DNA of 64,000 nt from Yoonia maricola (GCF_002797915.1 NZ_PGTY01000004.1:124001-188000); one strand, 5' to 3'. Shown: positions 23,349 through 32,613, counted from the stretch's first letter. Program-made: numbers and translations. Notes: generated by a model not told the origin, from the letters alone.

Positions 23349-24218
23349 TTAGGCCCTGACCAGCTTCTCATAGTCTTCAGCGATCTCGCGTGTGATTGCG
23401 CCAACCTCAAAATTGTAGTCGCCTATCTGGCCTACTGGCGTGACCTCTGCTGCCGTGCCTGTTAGCCAGCATTGCTCGAACCCTTCCAACTCTTCGGGCA
23501 TGATAACCCGCTCGTGCACGGTCAGCCCCTTGTCTTTGAGCATGCCAATGACCGTCTGGCGGGTGATCCCGTTGAGGAACGCATCGGCGTTGGGTGTGTG
23601 CACTTCGCCGTCTTTGATAAAGAAGATATTGGCGCCCGTCGCCTCGGCCACATAGCCGCGGTAGTCGAACATCATGGCGTCGGAGCAGCCTTTCGCCTCG
23701 GCCGCGTGCTTGGACATGGTGGCGATCATATAGAGGCCCGCGGCCTTGGCCTGTGACGGGGCAGTTTCCGGGCTGGGGCGCTTCCATTTCGCGATGTCCA
23801 GCTTCGCGCCCTTCATCTTTGCATCGCCGTAATAGTTGCCCCATTCCCAAACGGCAACGGCCAGATGGACGGGGTTTTTCGCCGCTGCGACACCCATATC
23901 TTCACCAGACCCGCGCCACGCAACAGGGCGCACGTAAGCGTCTTTCAGGCCATTCGCGTCGAGGGCGGCTTGTTTGGCGGCTTCGATTTCATCGACCGAG
24001 TAGGGGATGTCAAAGTCGATCAGCTGACCTGATTTGATGAGACGTTCAGAGTGTTCGCGCGATTTGAAAATCTTGCCAGAATAGCACCGCTCGCCCTCAA
24101 AGACCGAAGAGGCGTAGTGCATGGCGTGTGTCAGGATGTGCACATTTGCATCGCGCCAGTCGACCAACTGGCCGTCCATCCAGATCTTTCCGTCTCTGTC
24201 GTCATATGCACCGGCCAT
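23349..24218 (-). CDS. ilvE: Branched-chain amino acid aminotransferase
   Basis: A 289-residue class IV PLP aminotransferase interconverting leucine, isoleucine and valine with their 2-oxo acids. Key parts are HYASSVFEGERCY (substrate loop), YVRPVAWRG, and KAAGLYMIATMSKHAAEAKGC, where the PLP lysine region would fall. MFDYRGYVAEATGANIFF and TPNADAFLNGITRQTVIGM are signature motifs of the family. GGAGG lies five bases before the ATG at 24218; an ATG four codons upstream overlaps that site and is rejected. It is divergent from petP. Confidence 0.94.
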   Translation of the reverse strand: MAGAYDDRDGKIWMDGQLVDWRDANVHILTHAMHYASSVFEGERCYSGKIFKSREHSERLIKSGQLIDFDIPYSVDEIEAAKQAALDANGLKDAYVRPVAWRGSGEDMGVAAAKNPVHLAVAVWEWGNYYGDAKMKGAKLDIAKWKRPSPETAPSQAKAAGLYMIATMSKHAAEAKGCSDAMMFDYRGYVAEATGANIFFIKDGEVHTPNADAFLNGITRQTVIGMLKDKGLTVHERVIMPEELEGFEQCWLTGTAAEVTPVGQIGDYNFEVGAITREIAEDYEKLVRA

Positions 24219-24245
24219 CGTATCCTCCATCCGTTTTGCATTTGT

Positions 24246-24282
24246 TACGCAGGTAGGTCCGTTTCGGACATAATATTGCGTA
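24246..24282. promoter_or_regulatory. Concentric inverted repeats between ilvE and petP
   Basis: GTCCG-TTT-CGGAC (24257-24269) sits at the centre of a wider pair TACGCA (24246-24251) and TGCGTA (24277-24282). MarR-family regulators bind such palindromes and often control their own divergent promoter, so PetP is a natural candidate. Confidence 0.4.
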
Positions 24283-24365
24283 GTTTCTGCGTTTTCTTAC
24301 GAGTTGATTCTTGGAATGTCAACAAAGCTGACGTATTGTGGTGGTAGACCAAGGGGAGGACGTGC

Positions 24366-24872
24366 ATGAACGACGGGATGCCGCCGCAGATGGGCCAGAG
24401 CCTGCTGTTCCTGACGGATGAGCAGTTGCGAAAAGGGATTGAGGCGATGTTTTTCGCCTATCGCGGCTTTACCGCTGACCCAGACCGTATCCTTGCGCAA
24501 AAGTCCTATGGCCGCGCCCATCACCGCGCGATCCATTTCATTCATCGGAGTCCGGGTACGACGGTGAACAATCTGTTGTCCATTCTTGGCGTTACAAAAC
24601 AATCGCTTAATCGTGTCTTGCGTAGTTTGATCGAAGACGGTTTGGTGGCGAGCACTGTGGGGCAGCGTGACAAACGTGAGCGCCATTTGCATTTGACAGA
24701 AGCTGGTGCAGAGTTGGAACGCGCATTGTCGGATGCCCAGCGCGACCGGATGCGGGCGGCATATCGTGCTGCAGGTCCGGCGGCGGTTGCCGGGTTTCGG
24801 CAGGTGCTGGAAGCGATGATGGATGAAGAGACGCGCCACCATTATGAGGCGATGAAGGATAGACCGGAATGA
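24366..24872 (+). CDS. petP: MarR-family transcriptional regulator PetP
   Basis: A 168-residue winged-helix protein. The helix-turn-helix is TTVNNLLSILGVTKQSLNRVLRSL (residues about 65-88), followed by the wing VGQRDKRERHLHLT with the conserved Asp-Lys-Arg. A longer N-terminus than usual MarR proteins and tight coupling to petR match Rhodobacter capsulatus PetP, which with PetR affects growth and expression of the cytochrome bc1 genes. GGGGAGG precedes the ATG. It overlaps petR by four bases. Confidence 0.85.
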   Translation: MNDGMPPQMGQSLLFLTDEQLRKGIEAMFFAYRGFTADPDRILAQKSYGRAHHRAIHFIHRSPGTTVNNLLSILGVTKQSLNRVLRSLIEDGLVASTVGQRDKRERHLHLTEAGAELERALSDAQRDRMRAAYRAAGPAAVAGFRQVLEAMMDEETRHHYEAMKDRPE

Positions 24873-25570
24873 GTAACGATGACGCCCACCTGCTGATTGT
24901 TGATGATGATGAACGTATTCGCGGCCTGTTGCAGAAGTTTCTGATACGGTCTGGTTTTCTGGTCAGCACCGCCCGTGATGCCGCCCATGCGCGGCGTATC
25001 CTGTCAGGGTTGGAATTCGACCTGATCGTGTTGGATGTGATGATGCCGGGGGAAGATGGCATGGCGTTGTGCCGTGACCTGCGCAAGACAATCACAACGC
25101 CGATCATGTTGCTAACCGCCAAGGGCGGCACCGATGATCGGATTACGGGGCTAGAGGCGGGCGCAGATGATTATCTGGCCAAACCGTTTGAACCGAAAGA
25201 ACTGTTGTTGCGGATCAACGCGATCCTGCGCCGTATGCCTGCCACAGAACCGGTGGTTGTCTTGCCCAAGGTCCTCAACATGGGGCCTGTGCGCTATGAT
25301 ATTGAGCGGGGCGAAATGTGGCATGGCGAAAAGCTGGTGCGCCTGACAGCGACCGAGAGCCAGTTGATGCGTATTTTCTCGGGCTGCCCGGGTGAGGCTG
25401 TGACGCGGACGCGGTTGGTTGAAGAACTCAGCCGTTCTGGCGGACAGACACAGGAACGCGCTGTTGATGTGCAGATCACACGGTTACGCCGCAAGATCGA
25501 GGTTGACCCCAAGCAGCCGCGCTATCTGCAGACCGTGCGCGGGGCCGGGTATATGCTGGCGCCGGAGTAA
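24869..25570 (+). CDS. petR: OmpR-family response regulator PetR
   Basis: A 233-residue two-domain regulator. The receiver domain has the acidic pair in VDDDERIR, the phosphoacceptor Asp in LIVLDVMMPGEDG (about 56) and the Lys of LAKPFEPKE (about 108). The C-terminal winged helix has RLTATESQLMRIF and AVDVQITRLRRKIE. R. capsulatus PetR is the nearest named homologue. No histidine kinase is adjacent, so phosphorylation must come from elsewhere. The petABC genes are not in the window. Confidence 0.88.
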   Translation: MSNDDAHLLIVDDDERIRGLLQKFLIRSGFLVSTARDAAHARRILSGLEFDLIVLDVMMPGEDGMALCRDLRKTITTPIMLLTAKGGTDDRITGLEAGADDYLAKPFEPKELLLRINAILRRMPATEPVVVLPKVLNMGPVRYDIERGEMWHGEKLVRLTATESQLMRIFSGCPGEAVTRTRLVEELSRSGGQTQERAVDVQITRLRRKIEVDPKQPRYLQTVRGAGYMLAPE

Positions 25571-25597
25571 AGGGCCAGCCGGATGTTGCCACTACCT

Positions 25598-26344
25598 TTA
25601 TCTCAGCTGTATGTGGATATGATCGTCGTGGCGGGCGGCCCTACATCCTTGGAAGCGTATTTTAGGATGAGCCACGTTAAGGCTTTGCACCAAGTGCGGC
25701 TCAACAAAAATCCGTCCGATGCGCTGCTCATTCGCCAAAAGTTGTAACACAGCACGATTGCGTTCTGGATCCAACGCGTAGTCGGGCCACAAGGGCTGCA
25801 GCGCATCGAAGTTCCACCTCAGCGACGGCCATTCTTGCGGGCAATCGCTTGGCCCCTGCTCGAAGGCGAAATAGCCGATAGGGGAACGTGTTGCGCCGGC
25901 TAGATAGCCTGTCTCATCTTCATAGTAGAATGCCAGATCCACCTTCTCGCCGTCGTCATGTGACAGGTGTGGAAGCAGCGGGAAGTTGTCAAAGAATGGA
26001 AAATTCGCGTCGAGTATCAGCGTTGTTGTCCCGGGATAACGTTGGTCCATGGTGCTTGCAGTTTGTTCAAGAACATCCGCAAGTTCCGGGGTTACGTAGT
26101 TGCGGTTCAAGCCGCAGTACATCCAGCTTTGTATCTGGAGAGGGCCATCCGCGGCACAGCTAAGAGCTACTCTGCCAAAGCTGGGCGCAATCGGGATCGC
26201 CGCCACTGTCATCGCGGTGTACGTCAACACAAAGGCAAGCAGCCCTCTTTGAAACAAAAGCCCGACAAGCCATGCCAAGCCGCCAATCTGCGTAAGCATG
26301 GTCAGTAGAAGTACAATTACAAAGTGCAGCAGAAGGCGAAACAT
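25598..26344 (-). CDS. Membrane-anchored protein with LAS-type (M15/M74-like) metallopeptidase motifs
   Basis: A 248-residue protein with two hydrophobic segments (about 4-30 and 33-52), then an exported domain. I see the zinc-binding pair of the LAS peptidases: His129-x6-Asp136 in SHDDGEKVDLAFYY and His242-x-His244 in RHDDHIHIQ at the C-terminus, with ILDANFPF before the first. Penicillin-insensitive murein endopeptidase MepA ends similarly. The fold prediction rests on these motifs only. A likely role is cleavage of peptide cross-links in peptidoglycan. It converges on petR with a 27-base gap. Confidence 0.6.
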   Translation of the reverse strand: MFRLLLHFVIVLLLTMLTQIGGLAWLVGLLFQRGLLAFVLTYTAMTVAAIPIAPSFGRVALSCAADGPLQIQSWMYCGLNRNYVTPELADVLEQTASTMDQRYPGTTTLILDANFPFFDNFPLLPHLSHDDGEKVDLAFYYEDETGYLAGATRSPIGYFAFEQGPSDCPQEWPSLRWNFDALQPLWPDYALDPERNRAVLQLLANEQRIGRIFVEPHLVQSLNVAHPKIRFQGCRAARHDDHIHIQLR

Positions 26345-26451
26345 ATCCTTAGGCTAACGTAAGGCCTGCCAACGGCAAGCCGCAAAGAAGGTGGATGGTA
26401 GCGAACGGGAACATGGTTGCGCTTTTGCACTGAATCTCGTCTTTTGTGCCT

Positions 26452-27375
26452 ATGACAACAGCCTTGATTTCTCATGAAGACTGCGCAGACCACGTGACGC
26501 CCCCCGGCCATCCCGAACAGGTGGCGCGGCTGGATGCGGTTTTGGGTGCGCTGGACGCTTTGCCGCTAGAGCGCGTGAAGGCCCCTTTGGCTGCTGAGGA
26601 CGATCTTTTACGTGCACATCCGAAGGCACATGTAGATGCTATTCGTGCGGCGGCACCCGAAGAAGGCTGGCGGTCACTGGACGCTGATACGCATATGTCA
26701 GTTGGCACTTTGAAAGCTGCCTATCGCGCCGCCGGTGGTGTCGTACGTGCTGTTGATATGGTGTTGGGTGGCGAGGTGGCGAATGCTTTTGCCGCTGTAC
26801 GTCCACCCGGCCATCATGCCGAACGGCAGACGGCGATGGGCTTCTGCTTTTTCGGCAATGTCGTGGTTGGGGCCAAACATGCGTTGGACCATCATGGGCT
26901 TGAGCGGGTGGCGATTGTTGATTTTGATGTGCATCACGGCAACGGCACGCAAGATCTGGTTGAGGATGATCCGCGTATCCTGTTTTGCTCTACCCATCAG
27001 TCCCCGCTTTATCCCGGCACGGGGGCTGCCCATGAGGTTGGCGTTGATAATGTCCTGAACGTACCCTTGCCTGGGGGCACAGGATCAAAGGCGTTCCGTG
27101 ATGTGATGGAGCGGGTGGTGCTGCCACGTGTTGACGCATTCTCTCCGCAACTCGTCATAATTTCGGCTGGATTTGATGCACATATGGATGATCCATTGGC
27201 GGGTATGAACCTGACGACCGAAGACTTTGGTTGGGTGACCGCGCGCTTGTGTGATGTGGCCGACCGGCATTGTGAGGGTCGGGTGGTATCGAGTCTCGAA
27301 GGTGGATATGACTTGGCGGCATTGGGCGCATCTGCGGCAGCCCATGTGAAGGTTCTGGAGGAAAGAGGCCGATGA
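26452..27375 (+). CDS. Histone deacetylase family protein (acetylpolyamine amidohydrolase/AcuC type)
   Basis: A 307-residue class II-type zinc amidohydrolase. Motifs seen in order: RPPGHHAERQTAMGFCFFGN (charge-relay His pair), IVDFDVHHGNGTQD (zinc ligands Asp and His), STHQSPLYPGTG, and SAGFDAHMDDPLAGM (third zinc ligand Asp), then SLEGGYDL. In bacteria these remove acetyl groups from polyamines or proteins such as acetyl-CoA synthetase. GTG 26446 and ATG 26452 are both possible starts; neither has a clear ribosome site. It overlaps xseB by four bases and heads the xseB-ispA-dxs run. Confidence 0.92.
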   Translation: MTTALISHEDCADHVTPPGHPEQVARLDAVLGALDALPLERVKAPLAAEDDLLRAHPKAHVDAIRAAAPEEGWRSLDADTHMSVGTLKAAYRAAGGVVRAVDMVLGGEVANAFAAVRPPGHHAERQTAMGFCFFGNVVVGAKHALDHHGLERVAIVDFDVHHGNGTQDLVEDDPRILFCSTHQSPLYPGTGAAHEVGVDNVLNVPLPGGTGSKAFRDVMERVVLPRVDAFSPQLVIISAGFDAHMDDPLAGMNLTTEDFGWVTARLCDVADRHCEGRVVSSLEGGYDLAALGASAAAHVKVLEERGR

Positions 27376-27605
27376 GCGACGTTGAAAAGATGAGCTTTGA
27401 AGACGCGATTAAAGAGTTGGAAACCGTTGTCGGTCAGCTTGAGCGCGGCGATGTGGCTTTGGACGAAAGTATTGCCCTCTATGAGCGGGGGGCTGCGTTG
27501 AAAGCGCGGTGTGAGGCGAAGTTGAAAGAAGCCGAGGAAAAGGTGGCCAAGATCACCTTGGGTGAAACCGGTACGCCCGCAGGGACTGCACCTCTTGATG
27601 GTTGA
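27372..27605 (+). CDS. xseB: Exodeoxyribonuclease VII small subunit
   Basis: A 77-residue helical protein. MSFEDAIKELETVVGQLE and LDESIALYERGAALKARCEAKL are the XseB family pattern. It assembles with XseA into a nuclease that degrades single-stranded DNA from both ends. The gene starts inside the stop of the hydrolase gene (ATGA) and ends four bases before the ispA start, a layout common in proteobacteria (xseB-ispA-dxs). xseA is not in the window. Confidence 0.95.
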   Translation: MSDVEKMSFEDAIKELETVVGQLERGDVALDESIALYERGAALKARCEAKLKEAEEKVAKITLGETGTPAGTAPLDG

Positions 27606-27609
27606 TGGC

Positions 27610-28506
27610 ATGAAAACATATCAGATCGCGGCTTTGCAACGCAAACCACTGCAAGACGCATTAGCGCAAGCATCGAAGTTGACCGAAGCCCGCATTGGCT
27701 TTGCTCTGAGCGGGCTGGAAGGCGATGTGCCTGCGGCGATGCTTTATGCGGCATCCGGTGGCAAGGCGTTGCGTGCTTTTCTGGCTTTGGAGACGTCGCG
27801 GATGCTGGGGATCAATCCAGTGGCCGCCGCTGGTGCTGCCGCTGCGATTGAATGTATCCATGCCTATTCGCTGGTGCATGATGACCTGCCTTGCATGGAT
27901 GATGATGATTTGCGCCGTGGTCAGCCGAGTGTCCACAAGAAGTGGGATGAGGCCACGGCGGTTCTGGCTGGTGATGGCTTGCAGGCGCTGGCGTTTGAAT
28001 TGCTGGTGCAGGCCGAATGCGCGCCGCGTGCCAAGTTGAACCTGCTGATGTCATTGGCCAATGCTGCGGGTGCGCGCGGTATGGTGGGTGGGCAGGCCGC
28101 TGATATTGCCGCCGAAACCGCCGCAGCGCCACTGGATTTGCAGCAGATCATGGATTTGCAGGCCGCCAAGACGGGCGCTTTGATTTCCTGGTCCGCCCTT
28201 GTTGGTCCGCGCATGGCCGAGGCAGAGCGCGAGCCTTTGTCGATCTATGGCACGTCCTTGGGTCTGGCTTTCCAGATTGCCGATGATGTGCTTGATGCGA
28301 CTGGCGATGCCGCGACCGTAGGCAAGGCAGTGGGCAAGGATGCCGCCGCCGGTAAGGCCACTTTCGTGTCTTTGCTGGGTCTTGATGGGGCAAAAAGCCG
28401 CGCGGCTGCTCTGGTGGAAGAGGCTTGCGATGCGCTATCTCCTTATGGTGACGATGCGGATACATTGAAAGAAGCCGCTCAGTTTGTGATTGCGCGTACG
28501 CATTAA
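27610..28506 (+). CDS. ispA: Farnesyl/geranyl diphosphate synthase
   Basis: A 298-residue all-helical prenyltransferase that condenses IPP with DMAPP and GPP to make farnesyl diphosphate, the precursor of quinones, undecaprenol and carotenoids. The first aspartate-rich motif is [15 protein letters not shown] (from residue 90), the second is [10 protein letters not shown] (about 223). GGKALRAFL matches the family GGKRLRP site. The start is uncertain: 27610 or 27598, neither with a strong ribosome site. It lies directly upstream of dxs, so isoprenoid entry and chain elongation are co-expressed. Confidence 0.93.
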   Translation: MKTYQIAALQRKPLQDALAQASKLTEARIGFALSGLEGDVPAAMLYAASGGKALRAFLALETSRMLGINPVAAAGAAAAIECIHAYSLVHDDLPCMDDDDLRRGQPSVHKKWDEATAVLAGDGLQALAFELLVQAECAPRAKLNLLMSLANAAGARGMVGGQAADIAAETAAAPLDLQQIMDLQAAKTGALISWSALVGPRMAEAEREPLSIYGTSLGLAFQIADDVLDATGDAATVGKAVGKDAAAGKATFVSLLGLDGAKSRAAALVEEACDALSPYGDDADTLKEAAQFVIARTH

Positions 28507-28517
28507 GAAAGGTCGCT

Positions 28518-30431
28518 ATGTCAGACCAACCCCGCACCCCTGTTTTGGACCGCGTCAACACGCCTGACGATATGAAGGGCATGTCTGACGCAGAGCTGCG
28601 TCAGTTGGCCGATGAGTTGCGGGCCGAGACGATCTCGGCCGTTTCGGTGACGGGTGGGCATTTGGGTGCCGGCCTGGGCGTGGTCGAGATGACGGTTGCG
28701 CTGCATGCAGTCTTTGATGCGCCCAAGGACAAGATCATCTGGGACGTGTCGCACCAATGCTATCCGCATAAGATCCTAACGGGCCGTCGTGACCGTATTC
28801 GTACGCTACGGACCGAGGGAGGTCTCAGCGGTTTTACCAAACGCTCTGAAAGCCCATATGATCCTTTTGGTGCGGCCCATTCGAGCACCTCAATTTCTGC
28901 GGCGCTTGGTTTTGCCGTCGCCCGCGACCTGGGTGGTGAAGGTGGCGACGCAATTGCTGTGATCGGCGATGGCGCCCTGTCTGCGGGCATGGCCTATGAG
29001 GCAATGAACAACGCTGGTCACTTGGGCAAGCGCTTGATTGTGATCCTGAATGACAATGAGATGTCGATTGCCCCGCCGACGGGTGCCATGTCGTCTTATC
29101 TGTCGCGCCTTTATGCAGGCGAGCCGTTTCAGGAATTCAAGGCCGCCGCGAAGGGTGCCGTTTCGCTGCTGCCCGAACCGTTCCGCGAAGGGGCCAAGCG
29201 GGCCAAGGATATGCTCAAGCATATGACCGTCGGTGGGACGTTGTTTGAAGAGCTTGGTTTTTCTTATCTCGGCCCGATTGATGGACATGACATGGAGCAG
29301 CTTTTGTCAGTGCTGCGTACTGTCAAAGACCGGGCCGATGGCCCGATCCTGATTCATACGATTACCAAGAAGGGCAAGGGATATGCCCCTGCAGAGCGTG
29401 CCAGCGATAAGGGCCATGCGACTGCCAAGTTTGATGTGGTCACAGGTGAGCAGAAGAAGGCGCCAAGCAACGCGCCGTCTTATACATCCGTTTTCGCTGA
29501 AAGCCTGTGCAAGCTGGCCGCTGATGATCCCAAGATTTGCGCCGTCACGGCGGCGATGCCTGATGGCACAGGGCTGACCAAATTTATGGAACGCTACACC
29601 AGCCGCTGTTTTGACGTTGGTATCGCCGAACAACACGCGGTGACGTTTAGTGCGGGGCTTGCTGCGGGCGGGATGCGTCCGTTCTGTGCGCTTTACTCGA
29701 CTTTCCTGCAACGCGGCTATGATCAGGTTGTGCATGATGTGGCGATCCAGCGGTTACCGGTCCGTTTTGCGATTGACCGTGCAGGGCTTGTGGGTGCCGA
29801 TGGCGCGACCCATGCGGGGTCTTTTGATGTGGGTTATCTGTCAAACTTGCCTGGTTTCGTCGTTATGGCAGCGGCAGATGAGGCCGAACTGGTGCGCATG
29901 GTGGCGACTGCCGCGGCGCATGACGAAGGCCCGATTGCGTTCCGCTTCCCGCGTGGTGAAGGGGTGGGCGTTGAAATGCCAGAGAACCCGGAATTGCTTG
30001 AGATCGGCAAAGGCCGCATGATCCGTGATGGCAAACAGGTCGCGATCCTGTCGTTTGGGACCCGCTTGCAAGAGGTCACGGCGGCCTGTGAGGCGCTGGA
30101 GGCGAAGGGGATCAAGCCGACCGTGGCCGACGCGCGCTTTGCCAAACCGTTGGACCGGGATTTGATTTTGCAATTGGCGGCAGATCACGACGCGCTGATC
30201 ACGATCGAAGAAGGGGCCGTGGGCGGTTTCGGATCGCATGTCGCGCAGTTGTTGGCGGATGAGGGTGTCTTTGATGATGGTATCAAGTACCGCTCCATGG
30301 TGCTGCCTGACACGTTTATCGACCAGGCCAGCCCCAAGGCGATGTATGATGTGGCCGGTATGAACGCCGAACATATCGAAGCCAAGGTGCTTGAGGTGAT
30401 GGGCGTAGCGACGCTGGAGAAGCGGGCATAG
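28518..30431 (+). CDS. dxs: 1-deoxy-D-xylulose-5-phosphate synthase
   Basis: A 637-residue thiamine-diphosphate enzyme that condenses pyruvate and glyceraldehyde 3-phosphate, the first step of the MEP isoprenoid route. [19 protein letters not shown] and the TPP/Mg motif [16 protein letters not shown] (about 155-170) are visible, with LNDNEMSI and a transketolase-like C-terminal part ([32 protein letters not shown]). Length is normal. AAAGG precedes the ATG. A possible stem lies just after the stop (GTGG/CCAC near 30436-30453). Confidence 0.96.
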   Translation: MSDQPRTPVLDRVNTPDDMKGMSDAELRQLADELRAETISAVSVTGGHLGAGLGVVEMTVALHAVFDAPKDKIIWDVSHQCYPHKILTGRRDRIRTLRTEGGLSGFTKRSESPYDPFGAAHSSTSISAALGFAVARDLGGEGGDAIAVIGDGALSAGMAYEAMNNAGHLGKRLIVILNDNEMSIAPPTGAMSSYLSRLYAGEPFQEFKAAAKGAVSLLPEPFREGAKRAKDMLKHMTVGGTLFEELGFSYLGPIDGHDMEQLLSVLRTVKDRADGPILIHTITKKGKGYAPAERASDKGHATAKFDVVTGEQKKAPSNAPSYTSVFAESLCKLAADDPKICAVTAAMPDGTGLTKFMERYTSRCFDVGIAEQHAVTFSAGLAAGGMRPFCALYSTFLQRGYDQVVHDVAIQRLPVRFAIDRAGLVGADGATHAGSFDVGYLSNLPGFVVMAAADEAELVRMVATAAAHDEGPIAFRFPRGEGVGVEMPENPELLEIGKGRMIRDGKQVAILSFGTRLQEVTAACEALEAKGIKPTVADARFAKPLDRDLILQLAADHDALITIEEGAVGGFGSHVAQLLADEGVFDDGIKYRSMVLPDTFIDQASPKAMYDVAGMNAEHIEAKVLEVMGVATLEKRA

Positions 30432-30638
30432 GGCCAGTGGCAGTTTAGAGCCCACTTTACCGCGTTACTGCATCACAGCTGATGTCTGCTAGTGCGGGAG
30501 CCAAACCTCTGCACAACTTTTTGCTGACTGTTGATGGCCTTGAACATATCGGCGCTGGAAGGGTCGGATTATGTTGGTTGTATCACCCCAATGAATTGCT
30601 GTTTAAACTCGGTAAGTTAAGCGAGAAGGGTAAGCGAT

Positions 30639-31238
30639 ATGTTGGAGTTCTTCTGGGGCATGGTTGGCAGCCGCCCTATCGAGTGGCTCGCGGTTGTATG
30701 TGGAATACTGAACGTAAGTCTGATCATCAGACGTTCGATCTGGAATTACCCGTTCGGCTTTGCCGTGGTAACGCTATATTTTTTCATCTTCTGGGAATAT
30801 CGGCTCTATAGTGATGCGCTGCTACAGGTCTACTTTTTCTTTATTCAGTTCTACGGCCTCTATGTCTGGATAAACGGGCGTGCGCCCGACGGTCGGGTCA
30901 TCGTGGCGCCTTTGGGAACTGGCATGTTCGCGTTTTATCTCGGGGCGACCGCCATTGTATGGTTATTCGTTGCGAGTCTGATGGCGGCCCATACCGATGC
31001 AGCCGCCCCGTACTGGGACGCGGCAGTGGCGGCGCTAAGCATAACTGCACAATTCCTATTGTCGCGAAGATACCTGCAAAGCTGGTATTTGTGGATTGCC
31101 GTGGATGTGCTGGCGATTGGCCTTTTCTACACCCGCGGACTGGAGCCGACGGCTGCACTTTACGTCGTGTTCCTATGCCTTGCTATCACAGGGTTATTCC
31201 AGTGGCGTCAGGCTGCGATGCGTCCTCTGACGACATGA
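30639..31238 (+). CDS. pnuC: Nicotinamide riboside/mononucleotide transporter
   Basis: A 199-residue inner-membrane protein with about seven helices. EWLAVVCGILNVSLIIRRS and YPFGFAVVTLYFFIFWEYRLY, then DALLQVYFFFIQFYGLYVW, are the PnuC signature; WYLWIAVDVLAIGLFY closes the domain. PnuC takes up nicotinamide riboside for NAD salvage and depends on a cytosolic kinase to trap it. The next gene encodes that kinase and starts inside the pnuC stop (ATGA). AAGGG precedes the ATG. The 207-base leader has no riboswitch that I can identify. Confidence 0.93.
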   Translation: MLEFFWGMVGSRPIEWLAVVCGILNVSLIIRRSIWNYPFGFAVVTLYFFIFWEYRLYSDALLQVYFFFIQFYGLYVWINGRAPDGRVIVAPLGTGMFAFYLGATAIVWLFVASLMAAHTDAAAPYWDAAVAALSITAQFLLSRRYLQSWYLWIAVDVLAIGLFYTRGLEPTAALYVVFLCLAITGLFQWRQAAMRPLTT

Positions 31239-32224
31239 AAACACACGGCTTTCTACTGGGGAAGTTTATGCCACCCCATGCGGGCCATCTCTATTGTGCC
31301 GAGGTCGGGAAAGCACGGTGTGATGTGATGACGGTGCTAGTGTGTAGTCATGACGCAGAGCCGATTGACGGACACCTAAGGGCCAAGTGGATGAGGGAAT
31401 GCTTGTCGTGGCCCGGCTATCGCGTGCTGCACATGCATCGCGACATTCCGCAGGCACCAGAGGATCACCACGACTTTTGGCCTATCTGGCGCGCAGCAAT
31501 TGCGGAGTTTCACCCCGAGCCGATTGATTGGGTCTTCGGTTCTGAAGGCTACGTCCACCGCCTCGCGCAGGAAGTCGATGCGCGGCCCTTTCCTGTGGAC
31601 CCGGAGCGAAAGGTTGTGCCGGTGTCGGCGACCGCAATCCGAGAAGATTTGACGAGCAATTGGAGCCATGTGCCAGTTCCAGTGCGGAGCCACTACCAAC
31701 GCCGCCTTGTTCTGGTGGGAGCCGAAAGCACTGGCAAGACGGTATTGTCCCAAGCTTTGGCCGCACGGCTTAAAAGTGTGCCGATCCCTGAATATGGGCG
31801 TGATTACGACGCCGTATTCCGACATGGGCAAGATTGGGTCGCGTCAGACTTTGAGGCGATCATGGCGGGCCACAAAGCGGTGGCCGATACGATGGCGGCG
31901 CGAGGTGGACCGATTATTGTCGAGGATACGGATGCCTTGCAAACGTTAGTTTGGGCCGAAGCGTTGTTAGGTAAAGTGCATAAGCCGCTCGTAGACTGGG
32001 CACGTTCTGCGGTTGAAGGGAAGACTTACCTTTTGCTCGACCATGCCACGCCTTGGGAAGATGACGGTACACGACATTTCCCTGATCCGGCGCGCCGAGC
32101 GTGGTTCACCGTCAAGCTGCGCTCTTGGTTGGATGATTTGGGGGCGGAGTGGAAATGCATCGAGGGTGAAGATTGGGCCGAGCGGACTGCAGCGGCCAAT
32201 GTTCTTCTGGATGCGTTTAGCTAG
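31235..32224 (+). CDS. nadR: NadR-type NMN adenylyltransferase / ribosylnicotinamide kinase
   Basis: A 329-residue bifunctional enzyme. The N-terminal nucleotidyltransferase has GKFMPPHAGHLY (residues about 8-19) with the (T/H)xGH-like site and a later VPVSATAIRED, matching the ISTTxxR-type motif. The C-terminal kinase has a P-loop GAESTGKTVLSQAL at about 162-175, PEYGRDY and an EDTDALQT Walker B-like segment. It phosphorylates nicotinamide riboside and adenylylates NMN to NAD. The N-terminal DNA-binding repressor domain of enterobacterial NadR is missing. Translation is coupled to pnuC. Confidence 0.93.
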   Translation: MKTHGFLLGKFMPPHAGHLYCAEVGKARCDVMTVLVCSHDAEPIDGHLRAKWMRECLSWPGYRVLHMHRDIPQAPEDHHDFWPIWRAAIAEFHPEPIDWVFGSEGYVHRLAQEVDARPFPVDPERKVVPVSATAIREDLTSNWSHVPVPVRSHYQRRLVLVGAESTGKTVLSQALAARLKSVPIPEYGRDYDAVFRHGQDWVASDFEAIMAGHKAVADTMAARGGPIIVEDTDALQTLVWAEALLGKVHKPLVDWARSAVEGKTYLLLDHATPWEDDGTRHFPDPARRAWFTVKLRSWLDDLGAEWKCIEGEDWAERTAAANVLLDAFS

Positions 32225-32351
32225 CCTTCGCAAAAGGGCCGTTTATTGAACGGTTCGGCGAAACGAATCTTGGCGCGCTTTGATCCAAGGTACGCTTTGT
32301 CCCGCATGCCCACCATTGCTCGCCGCGCCGTACTGGACTACCGTCTCTCAC

Positions 32352-32528
32352 ATGAAACATGTTCCCAAAGAAAACACTGACGATGCTCTTATTCAGGAAT
32401 TTCTGAACAAAGGCGGCAAGGTCAGTGTTGGCAAAACCAAGCCTTTGGCGGCTGAACTGGGTCTGAGCAATAATGTTTGGAACAACAAGCTGACCAAGGA
32501 AGAGAAAGCTGCGCGCGACAAGAAGTAA
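32352..32528 (+). CDS. Conserved small hypothetical protein
   Basis: A 58-residue soluble protein. The pattern ENTDDALIQEFLNKGGKV, GKTKPLAAELG and NNVWNNKLTKEEK looks like a compact conserved domain with a helix-turn-helix-like core, and I believe similar short proteins occur in other marine proteobacteria; this is from memory. The ATG at 32352 is used because the upstream 24 codons look non-coding; the ribosome site is weak. It lies 128 bases after nadR and may have its own promoter. Confidence 0.6.
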   Translation: MKHVPKENTDDALIQEFLNKGGKVSVGKTKPLAAELGLSNNVWNNKLTKEEKAARDKK

Positions 32529-32613
32529 GTCGATGTGGATTGGCTAAAGCTTGCGCCAGATCAATGTTGCCTGCGTGTCGCTTCGCCATGCTGGACGCAA
32601 AGGAGGATATCCG

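Noticed and set aside
30432..30638. Riboswitch in the pnuC leader
   Set aside because: Small stems are present (for example CATCA/TGATG near 30470-30483), but no conserved core of a known NAD, preQ1 or thiamine riboswitch could be recognised by eye.
30482..30811. 109-codon frame overlapping the start of pnuC
   Set aside because: It overlaps a well-supported PnuC start in another frame and has no domain.
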